From Rhizobiaceae bacterium (GTDB lineage Bacteria; Pseudomonadota; Alphaproteobacteria; Rhizobiales; Rhizobiaceae), in assembly GCA_017643025.1 (NCBI GenBank), contig JAEPOG010000002.1:558001-622000 (forward strand): a stretch of DNA of 64,000 bases, written 5' to 3'. Position numbers and translations under genes: made by a program. This document shows, in pieces, positions 25,802 to 34,946 of the stretch (position 1 is the first letter of the stretch; every line of letters begins with the position of its first letter). The notes beneath the pieces are model-generated. The model ran no database searches, was not told the DNA's origin, and saw nothing but the letters and a program-made list of their open reading frames with translations.

Positions 25802-26575
25802 ATGCAAGATCTCATCACCGATCCCTGGTTCTTCGCCGCCGCCATTCCCTCCGTCATACTTGTCGGGCTGGGCAAGGGCGGCTTTGGCGGCGCCATGGCG
25901 CTGATCGGCGTTCCCGTCATGGCGCTGGTGATCTCTCCCGTGCAGGCCGCGGCGATCCTGCTGCCGATCCTGATCGTCATGGACATCGTGTCGCTGTGGA
26001 CCTGGCGTGGGGTCTATGACCGCACGACACTCGCCTATCTGCTGCCTGGCGGCATGCTGGGCATCGCTATCGGCTGGGCGACGGCTGCCTTCGTGACGGT
26101 TGCGATGGTGCGCCTCATCGTCGGTGGGGTCGCGCTGCTCTTTTTCCTGCGCTGGCTGACACTGCGGATCGGGCAGCGCGACGGCGAGCCGCGGCCGCAG
26201 AGCGCCTGGCGCGCCACGCTGTGGGGCGCGGTGTCAGGCTTTACCAGCTTCGTGGCGCATGCCGGCGGCCCGCCCTATCAGGTCTATGCAATGCCGTTGC
26301 GGCATGCGCCCGGCGTGTACGCCGGAACTGCAGTGATCTTCTTCGCCGTCGTCAATGCGGTGAAGGTGGTGCCCTATTTTGCGCTCGGCCAGTTCGACGC
26401 AACCAACCTGACGGCGTCGGCGGTGCTGATGCCGGTGGCAGCACTCGCGACGCTGGCCGGCGCCGCGATCGTGCGGCGCATGAAGCCCGAATATTTCTAC
26501 AATTTCATGTACTCGATGCTGTTCTTCGTGGCCGCGAAGCTGATCTATGATGGGCTGACCGACATTCTGGGCTGA
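25802..26575 (+). CDS. TSUP (TauE/SafE) family transporter
   Basis: 257-residue membrane protein of about eight helices. GKGGFGGAMALIGVPVMAL near the N terminus and FTSFVAHAGGPPYQVY in the middle are the two half-repeat signatures of the TSUP family, associated with export or uptake of sulphite or organosulphonates. The ATG at 25802 has only a weak RBS; a GTG five codons upstream is possible. It is divergent from the ThiE-like gene. Substrate unknown. Confidence 0.88.
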   Translation: MQDLITDPWFFAAAIPSVILVGLGKGGFGGAMALIGVPVMALVISPVQAAAILLPILIVMDIVSLWTWRGVYDRTTLAYLLPGGMLGIAIGWATAAFVTVAMVRLIVGGVALLFFLRWLTLRIGQRDGEPRPQSAWRATLWGAVSGFTSFVAHAGGPPYQVYAMPLRHAPGVYAGTAVIFFAVVNAVKVVPYFALGQFDATNLTASAVLMPVAALATLAGAAIVRRMKPEYFYNFMYSMLFFVAAKLIYDGLTDILG

Positions 26576-26613
26576 ACGCCCGGAAGCGCCAGAAGAGCGC
26601 GAGGGGAGGAAGA

Positions 26614-28254
26614 ATGCCGAACGCATATGAACGCGATCTCGACCGCCGCGAAGCCAACCACCAGCCGCTGACGCCGCTGACTTATTTGGAGCGGGCGGCG
26701 GCGACCTTCCCCGACCACGTGGCGATCATTCACGGGTCGATGCGCGCGACGTACCGCGAATTCTGGCAGCGCTCGCTGAAGCTCGCCTCGGCGCTGGCCA
26801 AGCGGGGCATCGTCAAGGGCGACACCGTGTCGGTGATGCTCTCCAACACACCGGCCATGCTGGAAGCGCATTTCGGCGTGCCGATGGTGAAGGCGGTGCT
26901 GCACTCGCTCAACACACGCCTCGACGCTGCGATCATCGCCTTCCAGCTCGATCATGCGGAATCCAAACTGCTGATCGTCGACCGCGAATTCTCAGCCGTG
27001 GTGGCCGAGGCGCTGAAGATCGCCAAGGTGAAGCCGCTGGTGATCGATTATGACGATCCCGAATATCCGGCCGACGCACCGTATCCGAAGGGCGGACGGA
27101 TCGGCACGCTCGACTACGAGACGCTGGTGGCGGAGGGCGACGCCGGTTTCGACTGGTCGATGCCGGACGACGAGTGGGACGCCATTTCGCTCAACTACAC
27201 GTCGGGCACGACGGGCAACCCCAAGGGCGTGGTCTACCACCATCGCGGCGCGGCGCTGATGGCCTACACCAATACGATCCATGCCGGCATGGGGAGGCAC
27301 CCGGTCTATCTGTGGACGCTGCCGATGTTCCACTGCAATGGCTGGTGTTTCCCGTGGACGCTAGCGGTGCAGGCCGGCACACATGTCTGTCTGCGCTGGG
27401 TGCGGGCGAAGGCGATGTACGATGCGCTCGCCGACCATGGCGTGACGCATCTTTGCGGCGCGCCGATCGTGATGTCGACGCTGCTCAATGCGGCCGACGA
27501 GGACAGGCGCGAGTTCCCGCAGACGGTGACCTTCAACACCGCCGCCGCGCCGCCGCCCGAAGCCGTGCTTTCCGGCATGGCCGATGCAGGTTTTGCAGTC
27601 ACGCATCTCTACGGGCTGACCGAGACCTATGGTCCGGCCGTCGTCAACGAATGGCATTCGGAATGGGACGCGCTGGAGCCCGGACCGCGCACGGCGAAGA
27701 AGGCACGGCAGGGCGTGCGCTATGCGGCTCTGGAAGGTCTCACCGTGCTCGACCCGGAGACGATGAAACCGACACCGCGGGACGGCGAGACGATCGGCGA
27801 GGTGATGTTCCGCGGCAATATCGTCATGAAGGGCTATCTGAAGAACAAGGCCGCCACCGAGGAAGCCTTCGCCGGCGGTTGGTTCCATTCGGGCGACCTC
27901 GGCGTCATGCACCCGGACGGCTACATCCAGCTCAAGGACCGCTCCAAGGACATCATCATCTCCGGCGGCGAGAACATTTCCTCGATCGAAGTGGAGGATG
28001 CGCTCTACAAGCACGCGGCGGTGGCGGCTTGCGGCGTGGTCGCCAGACAGGACGAGAAATGGGGCGAGGTTCCGGTCGCGTATGTCGAATTGAAACCCGG
28101 CAAGTCCGCGACCGAAGCCGAGATCATCGAGCACTGCCGGTCGCTGTTGGCGCGGTTCAAGTGCCCCAAGGCGGTGGTGTTCGCCGAAATCCCGAAGACC
28201 AGTACGGGAAAAATCCAGAAGTTCCGCCTGCGCGAGATGGCCAAGGCTGGGTAG
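26614..28254 (+). CDS. Acyl-CoA synthetase (AMP-forming)
   Basis: 546-residue adenylate-forming ligase that activates a fatty or other organic acid with ATP and CoA. AMP-binding motif YTSGTTGNPKGVVYHHRG at about residue 196, LYGLTETYGP at about 333, and the C-terminal lysine motif PKTSTGKIQKF. GGAGG precedes the ATG. Similar proteins are annotated as medium-chain acyl-CoA ligases (AlkK-like). Chain length cannot be judged. Confidence 0.93.
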   Translation: MPNAYERDLDRREANHQPLTPLTYLERAAATFPDHVAIIHGSMRATYREFWQRSLKLASALAKRGIVKGDTVSVMLSNTPAMLEAHFGVPMVKAVLHSLNTRLDAAIIAFQLDHAESKLLIVDREFSAVVAEALKIAKVKPLVIDYDDPEYPADAPYPKGGRIGTLDYETLVAEGDAGFDWSMPDDEWDAISLNYTSGTTGNPKGVVYHHRGAALMAYTNTIHAGMGRHPVYLWTLPMFHCNGWCFPWTLAVQAGTHVCLRWVRAKAMYDALADHGVTHLCGAPIVMSTLLNAADEDRREFPQTVTFNTAAAPPPEAVLSGMADAGFAVTHLYGLTETYGPAVVNEWHSEWDALEPGPRTAKKARQGVRYAALEGLTVLDPETMKPTPRDGETIGEVMFRGNIVMKGYLKNKAATEEAFAGGWFHSGDLGVMHPDGYIQLKDRSKDIIISGGENISSIEVEDALYKHAAVAACGVVARQDEKWGEVPVAYVELKPGKSATEAEIIEHCRSLLARFKCPKAVVFAEIPKTSTGKIQKFRLREMAKAG

Positions 28255-28284
28255 GCACCGCCGGGGGGCGGTGCCCATCCGCGG

Positions 28285-28836
28285 TCAGGCCGCGGCGGCG
28301 CGGATTTCGCGCCTCGGCAGCAGGAAGAAGGCGGCACTGGCCGCCAGGAATATGCCCATCGCCAGCGGCACCGCTACATCGCCATAGGCGGGTTTGAACA
28401 CCATGTCGGCGACCACGACGAGCATGAGCGCATAGTCGAAGCGGCCAAAGCGCAGAAGGCGCCTGCCATCCTGCAGGATCGCAGGGGTGACTCCGTCGCG
28501 GGCGACATCCGCGATCATCCGGTCGGCGGCGGGCTTGAGCACGGCAGCCCCCATCAGGAACGTTCCGGCGAAACCTGCCAGTGCGATGATGATCCAGAGA
28601 TCGCGGAAGCCGACCCAGAACCATGCCATCACCAGGCCGCTGATCAAGGTGATCAGAGCAGTAGGCACGAAGAGCTGGTTGCCGAGATGGGTGACAGAAC
28701 GCAGGCTGCGTACAACGGCTTCCGGATCGGCACTGCGCTCGGCCTGGAGCGACAGGAGCATGAGCGTAAAGCCGCCGCCGAGCCAGATCATCGCCGCAAC
28801 GATGTGTATGAACTTCACAAGGGTGTAATAGTCCAT
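28285..28836 (-). CDS. DUF2269-like integral membrane protein
   Basis: 183 residues with four or five membrane helices. The N terminus MDYYTLVKFIHIVAAMIWLGGGF resembles the DUF2269 group, with conserved His residues in the first helix and after it. Start at 28836, preceded by AAGGAGGGGG; the longer frame upstream has no such site. It is convergent with the acyl-CoA synthetase. Function unknown. Confidence 0.82.
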   Translation of the reverse strand: MDYYTLVKFIHIVAAMIWLGGGFTLMLLSLQAERSADPEAVVRSLRSVTHLGNQLFVPTALITLISGLVMAWFWVGFRDLWIIIALAGFAGTFLMGAAVLKPAADRMIADVARDGVTPAILQDGRRLLRFGRFDYALMLVVVADMVFKPAYGDVAVPLAMGIFLAASAAFFLLPRREIRAAAA

Positions 28837-28863
28837 CGGTCGCCCCCTCCTTGCGGGGTGCAT

Positions 28864-28968
28864 TTTCGGTTTGTTTCGTTTGATTTCGGAATTGCGAAGA
28901 AGCGCGCTATTTATCGCTGCGACAGGTTGCTTCCTCAGCTCTTGCGACATGGAGTTGCGGAATTGCGA
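28864..28968. repeat. Short phased repeats upstream of the DUF2269 gene
   Basis: TTTCG occurs at 28864, 28874 and 28884, exactly ten bases apart, just upstream of the DUF2269 ribosome site. An 11-base direct repeat CGGAATTGCGA occurs at 28887-28897 and 28958-28968. No gene is visible from 28837 to the rcdA start apart from the candidate RNA below. Confidence 0.5.
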
Positions 28969-29055
28969 CGTAGGGCCGGAAGCATCAGTCGACGCGTGGC
29001 CTTCGCTCCGATCCCGGAGATCAAAGCGCATTCGATGCGAATTTTTTCGGGTCTG

Positions 29056-29070
29056 TTAACCCCGGGTTAA
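29056..29070. promoter_or_regulatory. Perfect CtrA box upstream of candidate small RNA
   Basis: TTAACCCCGGGTTAA, an exact TTAA-N7-TTAA match. A TTTACT at 29084-29089 could be the -10, putting the second half-site near -35, the activating position for CtrA. Confidence 0.65.
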
Positions 29071-29093
29071 GCTTTACGGGCGTTTACTGTGTG

Positions 29094-29190
29094 CATCCAG
29101 TGATCTGGATTCTGACGGAGCGGGTTCCCCCTTCGTTTGACGCCTCCCTGTTTAAACTCCTGAGAGCCGCGACTGCGGCTCTTTTTTTTT
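29094..29190 (+). ncRNA. Candidate CtrA-controlled small RNA
   Basis: Between a CtrA box and an intrinsic terminator lie about 97 bases with no good reading frame. A first hairpin is ATCCAG/CTGGAT (29095-29110), a middle single-stranded stretch contains CCCCCTTCG and GCCTCCCTG (ribosome-site-complementary, typical of rhizobial trans-acting RNAs), and the 3' hairpin ends in nine T. The 5' end is estimated, not observed. I cannot assign it to a named family. Confidence 0.5.
29164..29190 (+). terminator. Intrinsic terminator of the candidate small RNA
   Basis: GAGCCGC (29164-29170), loop GACT, GCGGCTC (29175-29181), then nine consecutive T. No + strand protein gene precedes it closely, so it implies an independent short transcript. 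Confidence 0.85.
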
Positions 29191-29206
29191 GTCCGCGGGA
29201 ACGGCA

Positions 29207-29221
29207 TTAACCCTCCGTTAA
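29207..29221. promoter_or_regulatory. Perfect CtrA box upstream of rcdA
   Basis: TTAACCCTCCGTTAA, an exact TTAA-N7-TTAA match 130 bases before the rcdA start and just after the small-RNA terminator. It probably controls rcdA. Confidence 0.65.
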
Positions 29222-29350
29222 ACATGTACTTGCGCCAAAACACGCCAATCTGCATGCTGCCGGGCTTGCCGCCGGAGGAGGCCGCGCGGCGCTACAGGAT
29301 TGACGATGACGCGCCTTTGTTGCGACATGCGGCGCGGAAATGGGTGGGGT

Positions 29351-29893
29351 ATGGCGGCGAGTAACGGACCGAACGTGGACGAAGAAACCAAGCTGATCAG
29401 CCTGGCCGAGCGGCGGGTCTTTTCGAGTTCGTTTCGCCCGCTCTATGACGAGGGCATGCGCCTCGTCGAGCAGGCCGCTGAGTATCTCGACGGCGAGGGC
29501 CGGACCGAAGCAAAGCGCCTGTCGCGCATCGCGGCCACGCTCTATGCGGCGGAATCGATGCGGCTCACCACGCGGCTGATGCAGATCGCCTCATGGCTGC
29601 TCCTTCAGAGAGCCGCGAACTCCGGCGAGATGACCCGCGACCAGGTTGCGTCCGAAAAGACCAAGGTCAGGCTCGATACCGCATCGGCCCAGGCCGACGT
29701 CGCGGGATGGGACGAACTGCCGGAGGCATTTCGCGACATCGTCGTGCGCTCGCTGCGGCTGCAGTCGCTGGTGCGACGCATGGACGAGGAAATCTATGGC
29801 GGGCGTGTTCAGGAGCCCCGGCAGGCGCCCTCCGCAGCCAATCCGGTATCGGAACAGCTGACACTTTTGAATACCGCTTTCGGCGCCCGCTAG
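29351..29893 (+). CDS. rcdA: RcdA-type (DUF1465) protein, ClpXP adaptor for CtrA
   Basis: 180-residue helical protein. AESMRLTTRLMQIASWLLLQRA is the core signature of DUF1465, the family that I recall as containing Caulobacter RcdA, an adaptor that helps ClpXP degrade CtrA. Start at the ATG 29351 after GGTGGGG; earlier in-frame ATGs at 29300-29327 are possible. A CtrA box upstream fits a feedback loop. The family call is good; the function in this organism is inferred. Confidence 0.8.
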   Translation: MAASNGPNVDEETKLISLAERRVFSSSFRPLYDEGMRLVEQAAEYLDGEGRTEAKRLSRIAATLYAAESMRLTTRLMQIASWLLLQRAANSGEMTRDQVASEKTKVRLDTASAQADVAGWDELPEAFRDIVVRSLRLQSLVRRMDEEIYGGRVQEPRQAPSAANPVSEQLTLLNTAFGAR

Positions 29894-29897
29894 ACCA

Positions 29898-30671
29898 CTA
29901 CTGTATCTTGCCGGCGATCATTGAGAATGCGCTGTCCCATAGCGGCAGCGCCAGCAGCGCCGCGCACACAATCAGACCGTAGGTGACCAGCCTGTAGGTG
30001 CGGTCGCTGGCCAGGCCGAAAAGCCGCCAGCCGACCATGAGCGCGGCGAAATAGACCGGCATCGCGGCCAGCGCGATCATGATCGGGCCGCGCTCGAACA
30101 TGCCGGCGACGGCGAGATTGCCGATGGTGACGAACTCGCCAAGGAAAAAGAACACCAGCAGGTTCGCCCGGATAACGGCGGCGGGGAAATCCGACGCCAG
30201 CCAGTAAGCCAGCACCGGCGGACCCGGAATCTGGGCGATGCCCGAGAGCACGCCGGCGACACCGCCGACGCTCGCCGACAACGCGTCGGTGCGGCGGCCG
30301 CGATAACGCCAGCCCGACCACAGCATGAGGACGCAGGCGAGTATGGCGGCGCTGATGATCCAGCGCAGCAGGACAGGATCGCCGACACGCAAGAAGTAAA
30401 GGCCGAGCGGCAGCGTGAGGAACGAGCCCGCAATCATCGGCAAGATTTCGCGCCAGCGAGCGATCCTGAAACAGGGGATGGTGATCGGGATGATCGGAAG
30501 CAGGTCGATGATGACGAGGATGATCAGCGCCCATTTTGGCGAATAGAGCGCGCCGGCGAGCGGCGCGACGATCATGCCGGTGCCGAAGCCGGACATGCCG
30601 CGTGCCACCCCTGCGACGGCGACAACGACCAAGAGGACCTGCAGGCGCGGATCGAGAAGGAGTTCGGGCAA
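29898..30671 (-). CDS. TSUP (TauE/SafE) family transporter, second copy
   Basis: 257-residue membrane protein with about eight helices and the TSUP signature GVARGMSGFGTGMIVAPLAGAL near residue 20, and GIAQIPGPPVLAYWLA in the second half. No ATG is well placed; a TTG at 30671 preceded by GGAG is the best start. It is only distantly similar to the TSUP protein at 25802. Convergent with rcdA, divergent from ruvC. Confidence 0.83.
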   Translation of the reverse strand: MPELLLDPRLQVLLVVVAVAGVARGMSGFGTGMIVAPLAGALYSPKWALIILVIIDLLPIIPITIPCFRIARWREILPMIAGSFLTLPLGLYFLRVGDPVLLRWIISAAILACVLMLWSGWRYRGRRTDALSASVGGVAGVLSGIAQIPGPPVLAYWLASDFPAAVIRANLLVFFFLGEFVTIGNLAVAGMFERGPIMIALAAMPVYFAALMVGWRLFGLASDRTYRLVTYGLIVCAALLALPLWDSAFSMIAGKIQ

Positions 30672-30824
30672 AAGGGCCGTCTCCGTGAAAACAGGCTGAT
30701 AGCGGCTGTTCGCACGACGAGAAAGCAGGTTCGGTTGTGCCAGTCGGCGAAGAATGCACAGCTTCGTTTCCGGTTTGTTCACAAAATTCGTGGCAATGCG
30801 AACGCAAAGGGATAGCCTCACGAC

Positions 30825-31340
30825 ATGACGCAAGCGATTCGCATACTCGGCATCGATCCCGGCCTCCGCCGCACCGGTTGGGGGGTGGTGGAGACGGCCG
30901 GCAGTTCGCTGCGCTTCGTCGGCGCAGGCACCGTGCGCTCCGACGACAAGGGGGAACTGGCGGCGCGGCTTTGCCAGATCCATGACGGGCTTGCGTCGGT
31001 GCTGGCCGAATGGGCGCCGAACGAGGCGGCAGTCGAGCAAACCTTCGTCAACAAGGACGCGGCAGCGACGCTGAAGCTCGGTCAGGCGCGCGGCATCTGC
31101 ATGCTGGTTCCGGCGCGGGCGGGGTTGGCCGTGGCGGAATATGCGCCCAACGCGGTGAAGAAGGCAGTGATCGGCGTCGGCCATGGCGACAAGAAACAGA
31201 TCCACATGATGGTGCGGGTGCTGCTGCCCAAGGCGGTCACCGACAGCGAGCACGCCGCCGACGCTTTAGCGATCGCGATTTGCCATGCGCATCACCGGCA
31301 GAGCGCGGTAGGAAGACTGGCCATGGCGGCGGTGGGGTAG
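30825..31340 (+). CDS. ruvC: Holliday-junction endonuclease RuvC
   Basis: 171-residue resolvase. Acidic active-site residues in [37 protein letters not shown] and the C-terminal [11 protein letters not shown] are all present. It cleaves Holliday junctions moved by RuvAB. First gene of ruvC-ruvA-ruvB; it ends three bases before ruvA. Confidence 0.97.
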   Translation: MTQAIRILGIDPGLRRTGWGVVETAGSSLRFVGAGTVRSDDKGELAARLCQIHDGLASVLAEWAPNEAAVEQTFVNKDAAATLKLGQARGICMLVPARAGLAVAEYAPNAVKKAVIGVGHGDKKQIHMMVRVLLPKAVTDSEHAADALAIAICHAHHRQSAVGRLAMAAVG

Positions 31341-31343
31341 TTC

Positions 31344-31964
31344 ATGATCGGCAAGCTGAAAGGCATCGTCGACGAGATCGCCGATGATCACTGCGTGCTC
31401 GACGTTCAGGGCGTCGGTTATGTCGCCTACTGCCCGATGCGCACGCTTTCGGCGCTGCCCGGACCGGGCGAGGCGGCTGTCTTGTTCATCGAAACCTATG
31501 TGCGCGAGGACGCGATCCGGCTCTACGGGTTCAGCTCGGTGCTGGAGCGCGAATGGTTCCGGCTTCTGCAGAACAATGTGCAGGGCGTCGGCGCCAAGGT
31601 GGCGCTGGCCGTTCTGTCGACACTGTCGCCAGCCGAACTCGCCAACGCCATCGCGCTGCGCGACTTCGCCATGGTGGCGCGGGCGCCGGGCGTCGGGCGC
31701 AAGGTGGCCGAGCGCATCGTGACCGAGCTCAAGAGCAAGGCACCGGCCTTCGCCGGGGAGGCGGCGGCCGATATCGGACTGAAGCAGGATATCGGCGCTG
31801 GGGCCGCGCCAGCGCCGGTGGCCGACGCCGTGTCGGCGCTCGCCAATCTCGGCTATTCGCGCGACATCGCCGCCAACGCCATCGCCGCTGCGATGAAATC
31901 TGCCGGCGAGGGCGCGGACTCGGCCAAGCTTATCCGGCTCGGACTGAAGGAGCTGGCGCGGTGA
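31344..31964 (+). CDS. ruvA: Holliday-junction-binding protein RuvA
   Basis: 206 residues. N-terminal OB-fold [25 protein letters not shown], helix-hairpin-helix motifs ([27 protein letters not shown]) and a C-terminal RuvB-contacting three-helix domain after an Ala/Pro linker. Normal length, three bases after ruvC. Confidence 0.97.
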   Translation: MIGKLKGIVDEIADDHCVLDVQGVGYVAYCPMRTLSALPGPGEAAVLFIETYVREDAIRLYGFSSVLEREWFRLLQNNVQGVGAKVALAVLSTLSPAELANAIALRDFAMVARAPGVGRKVAERIVTELKSKAPAFAGEAAADIGLKQDIGAGAAPAPVADAVSALANLGYSRDIAANAIAAAMKSAGEGADSAKLIRLGLKELAR

Positions 31965-32004
31965 GGCCGGTTGCGGGCCGTGTCCGTGCGTGGGATGACG
32001 TGAC

Positions 32005-33042
32005 ATGAACACCGCCCCCAGACTCGTGGCCGCCGACCAGCGCGGCGAAGACGCTGACGTCTCGCTCAGGCCGCAGACGCTGGACGAATTCGTCGGGCAA
32101 GCGGCGGCGCGGGCGAACCTGAAAGTGTTCGTGGAGGCGGCGCGGGGACGCGGCGAGGCGCTCGACCATGTGCTGTTCGTCGGGCCGCCGGGGCTCGGCA
32201 AGACGACGCTGGCGCAGATCATGGCGCGCGAACTCGGCGTGAATTTCCGTTCCACATCCGGGCCGGTGATCGCGAAGGCGGGTGACCTGGCGGCGCTGCT
32301 CACCAATCTCGAGGACCGCGACGTCCTGTTCATCGATGAAATCCACCGGCTCTCGCCGGCTGTCGAGGAAATCCTCTATCCCGCGATGGAGGATTTCCAG
32401 CTCGATCTGATCATCGGCGAGGGGCCGGCGGCGCGCTCGGTGAAGATCGATCTCGCGCGCTTCACGCTGGTGGCGGCGACGACGCGGCTAGGCCTGATCA
32501 CCAACCCGCTGCGCGACCGCTTCGGCATTCCGGTGCGGCTCGACTTTTATTCGGCCGAGGAGCTGGAGACAATCGTGCGGCGCGGAGCGCGCATCCTGTC
32601 GCTCAACATGAGCGACGACGGCGCGAAGGAGATCGCCATGCGGGCGCGCGGCACGCCGCGCATCGCAGGGCGGCTGCTCAGGCGCGTGCGCGACTTCGCC
32701 AATGTCGCGGGCGCGGCGGTGGTGAATCGCGAGGTCGCGGACGAGGCACTGTCCAGGCTCGAAGTCGATGCACTCGGGCTCGACAATCTGGACCGGCGCT
32801 ACCTCAACATCATCGCCCGCAATTTCGGCGGCGGCCCCGTGGGAATCGAGACGATTGCCGCCAGCCTGTCGGAACCGCGCGACGCGATCGAGGACATCAT
32901 CGAGCCCTACCTCATCCAGCAGGGCTTCCTGCAGCGCACGCCGCGCGGGCGGGTGCTGGCGGCGAATGCCTGGCGCCATCTCGGGCTGGAAGCGCCGAAG
33001 GATCTCGCAACACGACAGATCGGCCTTTTCGAGGACGAGTGA
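32005..33042 (+). CDS. ruvB: Holliday-junction branch-migration ATPase RuvB
   Basis: 345-residue AAA+ motor. Walker [16 protein letters not shown] (about residue 58), Walker [10 protein letters not shown], sensor [16 protein letters not shown] and winged-helix C terminus with [13 protein letters not shown]. Last gene of ruvCAB, convergent with the SulP gene three bases on. Confidence 0.97.
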   Translation: MNTAPRLVAADQRGEDADVSLRPQTLDEFVGQAAARANLKVFVEAARGRGEALDHVLFVGPPGLGKTTLAQIMARELGVNFRSTSGPVIAKAGDLAALLTNLEDRDVLFIDEIHRLSPAVEEILYPAMEDFQLDLIIGEGPAARSVKIDLARFTLVAATTRLGLITNPLRDRFGIPVRLDFYSAEELETIVRRGARILSLNMSDDGAKEIAMRARGTPRIAGRLLRRVRDFANVAGAAVVNREVADEALSRLEVDALGLDNLDRRYLNIIARNFGGGPVGIETIAASLSEPRDAIEDIIEPYLIQQGFLQRTPRGRVLAANAWRHLGLEAPKDLATRQIGLFEDE

Positions 33043-33045
33043 GTC

Positions 33046-34308
33046 CTATCGATCCGGGGGCGTCCAGTCGGACGGAGCTTGCCGACGCCTCAACCGTATC
33101 GCGAGACCGAGCGCCACGCCGACACCGATCGCAACGGTCAGGTCGACAAGCACCGTCAGCACCAGCGTCGTTACAAGAAGGATGCGGTCCGACAGCCGGG
33201 TCTCGGCGTATTCGCGCCATTTGTGCGGCTCGCTCATGTTCCATGCGGTCAGGATGAGCACGGCGGCGAGCGCCGGCATAGCCAGATAGCCTGCCAGCGG
33301 CGCGGCGGTCATCATGACCAGCAGGATGACAAACGCATGCACGATGCCAGCGACCGGCGTCCTGCCGCCGGCGCGGACATTGGTGGCGGTGCGTGCAATG
33401 GCGCCCGTCGCCGGCATGCCGCCAAACAGCGCCGAGCCGACATTGGCGAAACCCTGGGCGATGACTTCAGCGTTGGGGCGATGGCTGCCCTCGATCATGC
33501 GATCGGCGACCATGGCCGACAGCAGCGACTCCACGCCGGCGAGGAAGGCGATGACGATGGCGGAAGGCAGCAGCTCGACCAGCCGCTCGAGGGTGAGTTG
33601 CGGGATCGCAGGCAAGGGGAGTGTGCTCGGCAGTTCGCCGAAACGCGAGGCAATGGTGTCGACCGGCAGCAGCGCGAATGCGACGGCAGCCGAACCGATG
33701 GCGACAGCCGCGATGAGCCCAGGGAAACGGGGCAACAGCCGGCGAAGACCAACGATGATGACGAGCGTGACCGCCGCGACGAGCAGCGCCCATGGATTGA
33801 ACGTGTCCCGCGCTGCCCACAACACAGGAAGTTTTTCGAGAAAATCCGCCGGCACCTGCGTCACCGAAAGCCCCAGTAGGTCCGGCAGCTGGCTTGTGGC
33901 GATGACGATGGCGATGCCGATGGTGAAGCCGTTTACCACCGCCTCGGGAACATAGGAGATCAGGTTGCCGATGCGAAACCAGCCGGCGACGAGCAGGATC
34001 ACGCCCGCCATCAAAGTGGCGATCACCAGCCCGTCATAGCCATGCTCGGCGATGACGGAGAAGACAACGACGATAAAGGCGCCCGTCGGCCCGCCGATCT
34101 GGACGCGGCTGCCGCCGAGTAGCGAGATCAGGAAGCCTCCGACGATCGCTGTCACCAGTCCCTTTGCCGGATCCGCTCCGGAGGCGATCGCGATGGCTAT
34201 CGAAAGCGGTATGGCGACCATGGCGACCGTGATGCCCGCGACAAGATCGCCGGCGAAGAGGGACCAGCTGTAGGACCTCAGGGTGGTTATGATCTTGGGT
34301 TGTCTCAC
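33046..34308 (-). CDS. SulP-family anion transporter lacking a STAS domain
   Basis: 420 residues with about ten to twelve helices. The signature AGITVAMVAIPLSIAIAIASGADP, GGSRVQIGGPTGAFIVVVFS and the central AFLAGVESLLSAMVADRMIEGSHRPNAEVIAQGFAN identify SulP/SLC26. It ends soon after the last helix with RLRRRQAPSDW, so the cytoplasmic STAS domain of most members is absent. GTG start with a weak RBS. Likely substrates are sulphate, bicarbonate or another anion; none can be assigned. Confidence 0.9.
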   Translation of the reverse strand: MRQPKIITTLRSYSWSLFAGDLVAGITVAMVAIPLSIAIAIASGADPAKGLVTAIVGGFLISLLGGSRVQIGGPTGAFIVVVFSVIAEHGYDGLVIATLMAGVILLVAGWFRIGNLISYVPEAVVNGFTIGIAIVIATSQLPDLLGLSVTQVPADFLEKLPVLWAARDTFNPWALLVAAVTLVIIVGLRRLLPRFPGLIAAVAIGSAAVAFALLPVDTIASRFGELPSTLPLPAIPQLTLERLVELLPSAIVIAFLAGVESLLSAMVADRMIEGSHRPNAEVIAQGFANVGSALFGGMPATGAIARTATNVRAGGRTPVAGIVHAFVILLVMMTAAPLAGYLAMPALAAVLILTAWNMSEPHKWREYAETRLSDRILLVTTLVLTVLVDLTVAIGVGVALGLAIRLRRRQAPSDWTPPDR

Positions 34309-34436
34309 GGCGGAAACCGATAGCAGAGAAGAGGTAAGAATGCCGCTGAGCGGCGCAGAGTAGGTGGCTGCAACTCAATAACAGACGCTACGTCTACAAA
34401 CTTGCACGACGCTGCCGGTCGTGGCACCGAGGAAGC

Positions 34437-34925
34437 ATGGACAAAGCGCATACCGACCTCAATCCCATAGCGCCAGTAGCAGGCGAACTGACTGACAGCG
34501 GCCACAGGCTGGTGGCGCGGGTCTATTTCGCCGACACGGATTTCACCGGCGTCGTCTACCACGCCCGTTACCTGGAATTCTTCGAGCGCGGCCGCTCCGA
34601 TTTCCTGCGACTGGCCGGCGTGCATCACAACGAACTGGCCGAGGGCAAGCATGGCGAGGTGCTCGCCTGGGTGGTGAAGCGCATGGAGATCGATTTCCGC
34701 CAGCCGGCCCGGATCGACGACATCCTGACGGTGGAAACTGTGACGGAGGATGTGTCCGGCGCGCGAATCTTCATGGCACAGAAGATCAGGCGCGGGGATG
34801 AGGTGCTGGTTACCGCCAGAGTGGAGGCGGCGATCATCGGGGGCAATGGCCGCCCGCGGCGTTTTCCCAAGGAATGGGTGCCGGCCTTCATGCCGCAATC
34901 GCGGACCGAGGGAACCTCGGGTTAA
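34437..34925 (+). CDS. ybgC: Tol-Pal-associated acyl-CoA thioesterase
   Basis: 162-residue hot-dog-fold thioesterase. The catalytic motif YFADTDFTGVVYHARYLEFFERGR is at about residues 31-54. YbgC heads the tol-pal cluster in most proteobacteria and hydrolyses short or medium acyl-CoA/ACP; its link with Tol is unresolved. Start at the first ATG; an extra 20-30 N-terminal residues precede the conserved part. Confidence 0.93.
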   Translation: MDKAHTDLNPIAPVAGELTDSGHRLVARVYFADTDFTGVVYHARYLEFFERGRSDFLRLAGVHHNELAEGKHGEVLAWVVKRMEIDFRQPARIDDILTVETVTEDVSGARIFMAQKIRRGDEVLVTARVEAAIIGGNGRPRRFPKEWVPAFMPQSRTEGTSG

Positions 34926-34946
34926 GTTTTCCTAACTCATCCTTAA
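34922..34946. promoter_or_regulatory. Two overlapping near-CtrA boxes before tolQ
   Basis: TTAA-N7-TAAC at 34922-34936 overlaps CTAA-N7-TTAA at 34932-34946; the second matches seven of eight consensus bases. They lie at the ybgC stop, about 190 bases before tolQ. Confidence 0.35.

Noticed and set aside
29067..29255. 62-codon - strand frame spanning the candidate small RNA
   Set aside because: It crosses the terminator and both CtrA boxes, has no RBS and reads as basic low-complexity sequence (KKKSRSRGSQ), so the RNA interpretation is preferred.
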